Part shown: positions 62,866-64,000 of the stretch, piece by piece
How the letters are laid out: every line of letters starts with the position of its first letter
Position numbering within the stretch: the stretch's first letter is position 1
Source of the DNA: Peteryoungia rhizophila
GTDB taxonomy: Bacteria > Pseudomonadota > Alphaproteobacteria > Rhizobiales > Rhizobiaceae
DNA: 64,000 nt
Direction: 5' to 3'
Assembly (NCBI RefSeq): GCF_004912145.1
Contig: NZ_STGT01000003.1
Coordinates: forward strand, 124,001 to 188,000
Made by a program: the position numbers and the translations under genes
Notes under the pieces: model-generated
Database searches by the model: none
What the model was told of the DNA's origin: nothing
What the model saw: only the letters and a program-made list of their open reading frames with translations

Positions 62866-64000
62866 TTACTCGGCGTCGCCTTCGGCGGCCTTCTTCTTCG
62901 GAGCTGCCTTCTTCTTCGGTGCGGCTTCTTCGCCTTCGGCAGCGTCTTCAGCCTTGGCAGCAGCCTTCTTCTTCGGGGCTGCCTTCTTGGCCGGCTTGTC
63001 GCCTTCTTCGGCGTCATCGGCGAGCAGTTCTTCCTTGCTCACCTTCTTGTCGGTGACGGAGACTTCAGCCAGCAGCTTGTCGATGACCTTCTCTTCGAAG
63101 ATCGGTGCACGCAGCGAAGCAGAAGCACCCGGCGTGTTGCGGAAGAAGTCGAGGATCTGCTTCTCCTGGCCCGGGAACTGCTGCAGCTGGGCGAACAGCG
63201 AACGCTGCATTTCTTCTTCGGTCACTTCGATGCCGGCCTTTTCGCCGATTTCGGAGAGAACGAGGCCGAGGCGGACACGGCGCTCGGCCAGCGCGCGGTA
63301 TTCTTCGCGAGCTGCTTCTTCCGTCGTGTCTTCGTCAGCGAAGGTCTTGCCGGACTGGGCGAGATCGGTGTTGATTTGGCGCCAGATGTTCTCGAACTCG
63401 GCATCGACAAGCTTGGAGGGCGATTCGAACTTGTAGAGAGCGTCGAGCTGGTCGAGGATCTGACGCTTGACCTTCTGGCGGGTGACGTTGCCGTACTGGC
63501 TCTCGATCTGGCCGCGGACGATTTCCTTCAGCTTCTCGACCGATTCGACGCCGAGCTTGGTGGCCAGTTCGTCGTTGATTTCGGTTGCCGCAGGTGCTGC
63601 AACTTCCTTCACGGTGATGTCGAAGGTGGCTTCCTTGCCGGCGAGGTTGGCAGCCGGGTAATCGGCCGGGAAGTTCACGGTGATGACCTTTTCGTCACCA
63701 GCCTTGAGGCCGACCAGCTGCTCTTCGAAGCCCGGGATGAAGCGGTTCGAGCCGATGACCAATTCTGCGTCTTCGTCCTTGCCGCCGTCGAAGGCTTCGC
63801 CGTCTACCTTGCCGAGGTAGTCCATGGTGACGCGGTCGCCGTCGGCAGCCTTGCCCTTCTTGGCTTCGTAGGTGCGTGCGCTTTCAGCGATCTTTTCGAT
63901 CTGCTCGGTGATCTCTTCTTCAGAGACGTCAACGACTTCGCGGGTGACCGTGATGCCGTCAACCGACTTGAGTTCGATCGCCGGGATGATTTCGTAGGAG
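62866..64000 (-). CDS. tig: Trigger factor Tig with lysine/alanine-rich tail (5' end outside window)
   Basis: The frame stays open to the window edge, giving about 377 residues of this ribosome-bound chaperone. The right end holds the end of the N-terminal ribosome-binding domain ([13 protein letters not shown]); then the PPIase domain ([38 protein letters not shown]) and the helical C-terminal chaperone arms. The last 43 residues (bases 62869-62997) form an added tail of APKKKAA-type repeats, absent from E. coli trigger factor. Downstream of clpP/X in many bacteria. Confidence 0.95.
   Translation of the reverse strand, partial: SYEIIPAIELKSVDGITVTREVVDVSEEEITEQIEKIAESARTYEAKKGKAADGDRVTMDYLGKVDGEAFDGGKDEDAELVIGSNRFIPGFEEQLVGLKAGDEKVITVNFPADYPAANLAGKEATFDITVKEVAAPAATEINDELATKLGVESVEKLKEIVRGQIESQYGNVTRQKVKRQILDQLDALYKFESPSKLVDAEFENIWRQINTDLAQSGKTFADEDTTEEAAREEYRALAERRVRLGLVLSEIGEKAGIEVTEEEMQRSLFAQLQQFPGQEKQILDFFRNTPGASASLRAPIFEEKVIDKLLAEVSVTDKKVSKEELLADDAEEGDKPAKKAAPKKKAAAKAEDAAEGEEAAPKKKAAPKKKAAEGDAE

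Overview
The window is ordinary-looking, GC-rich alphaproteobacterial chromosome and most probably comes from a member of the Rhizobiaceae (Rhizobium/Agrobacterium/Sinorhizobium type). The evidence is the gene content and order: rpsB-tsf-pyrH-frr-uppS-cdsA-rseP-bamA-lpxD-fabZ-lpxA-lpxI-lpxB in one direction, the general amino-acid permease aapJQMP beside metC, LpxI instead of LpxH, EipB (DUF1849), a rhizobial-length PhaC with a phasin, and sigma-70 promoters with CTTG-type -35 boxes. I see no insertion sequence, prophage, integrase or CRISPR array, and nothing that looks recently acquired.

Layout. 1-2.7 kb: tail of an unknown gene, a SPOR-domain D-Ala-D-Ala carboxypeptidase, a small unknown gene and a gamma-carbonic-anhydrase-like protein. 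2.75-7.4 kb: a zinc-homeostasis locus (zur, znuB, znuC, divergent znuA, then a COG0523 GTPase) with three near-identical palindromes of the form GTWAT-N3-ATTAC in its two control regions. 7.4-20.8 kb (minus strand): lipid A, outer-membrane assembly, phospholipid and undecaprenyl phosphate synthesis, then ribosome recycling, UMP kinase, EF-Ts and ribosomal protein S2. 20.8-24.9 kb: eipB, a RidA/GDPD/acyltransferase/HIT run and a small membrane protein. 24.9-29.6 kb: azlCD, clpA-clpS and a phasin. 29.7-35.4 kb: DUF3126, cysE, a crotonase-fold protein lacking both catalytic glutamates, an alpha/beta hydrolase, an NDUFS6-like zinc protein, an FAD monooxygenase and metC.

35.7-40.1 kb: the aapJQMP transporter operon. 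40.2-45.3 kb: a nuclease-fold membrane protein, tRNA-Arg, an NDUFS4-like complex I subunit, tRNA-Pro, DUF192, a double cold-shock-domain protein, glyoxalase I, a lipoprotein, and three tandem tRNA-Glu genes each with its own promoter. 45.3-50.2 kb: recJ, a small membrane protein, hom and an aminotransferase. 50.4-52.9 kb: a lipoprotein divergent from phaC. 53-56.3 kb: a SnoaL-like/HxlR divergent pair, then sfsA-map-radC. 56.4-64 kb: sth, an MFS transporter, DUF992, an unknown protein, csbD (59 codons), a triple-PAS LuxR regulator, an MBL-fold hydrolase and the trigger factor gene, which runs off the end.

I did not find a clearly novel multi-gene system. The observations most worth following are the Zur-type operator set together with a histidine-rich ZnuC tail, lysine/alanine/proline-rich tails on both ClpA and trigger factor, a PhaR-like inverted repeat in the phasin promoter, the tRNA-Glu triplication, the catalytically altered crotonase, and several conserved-looking small genes of unknown role.
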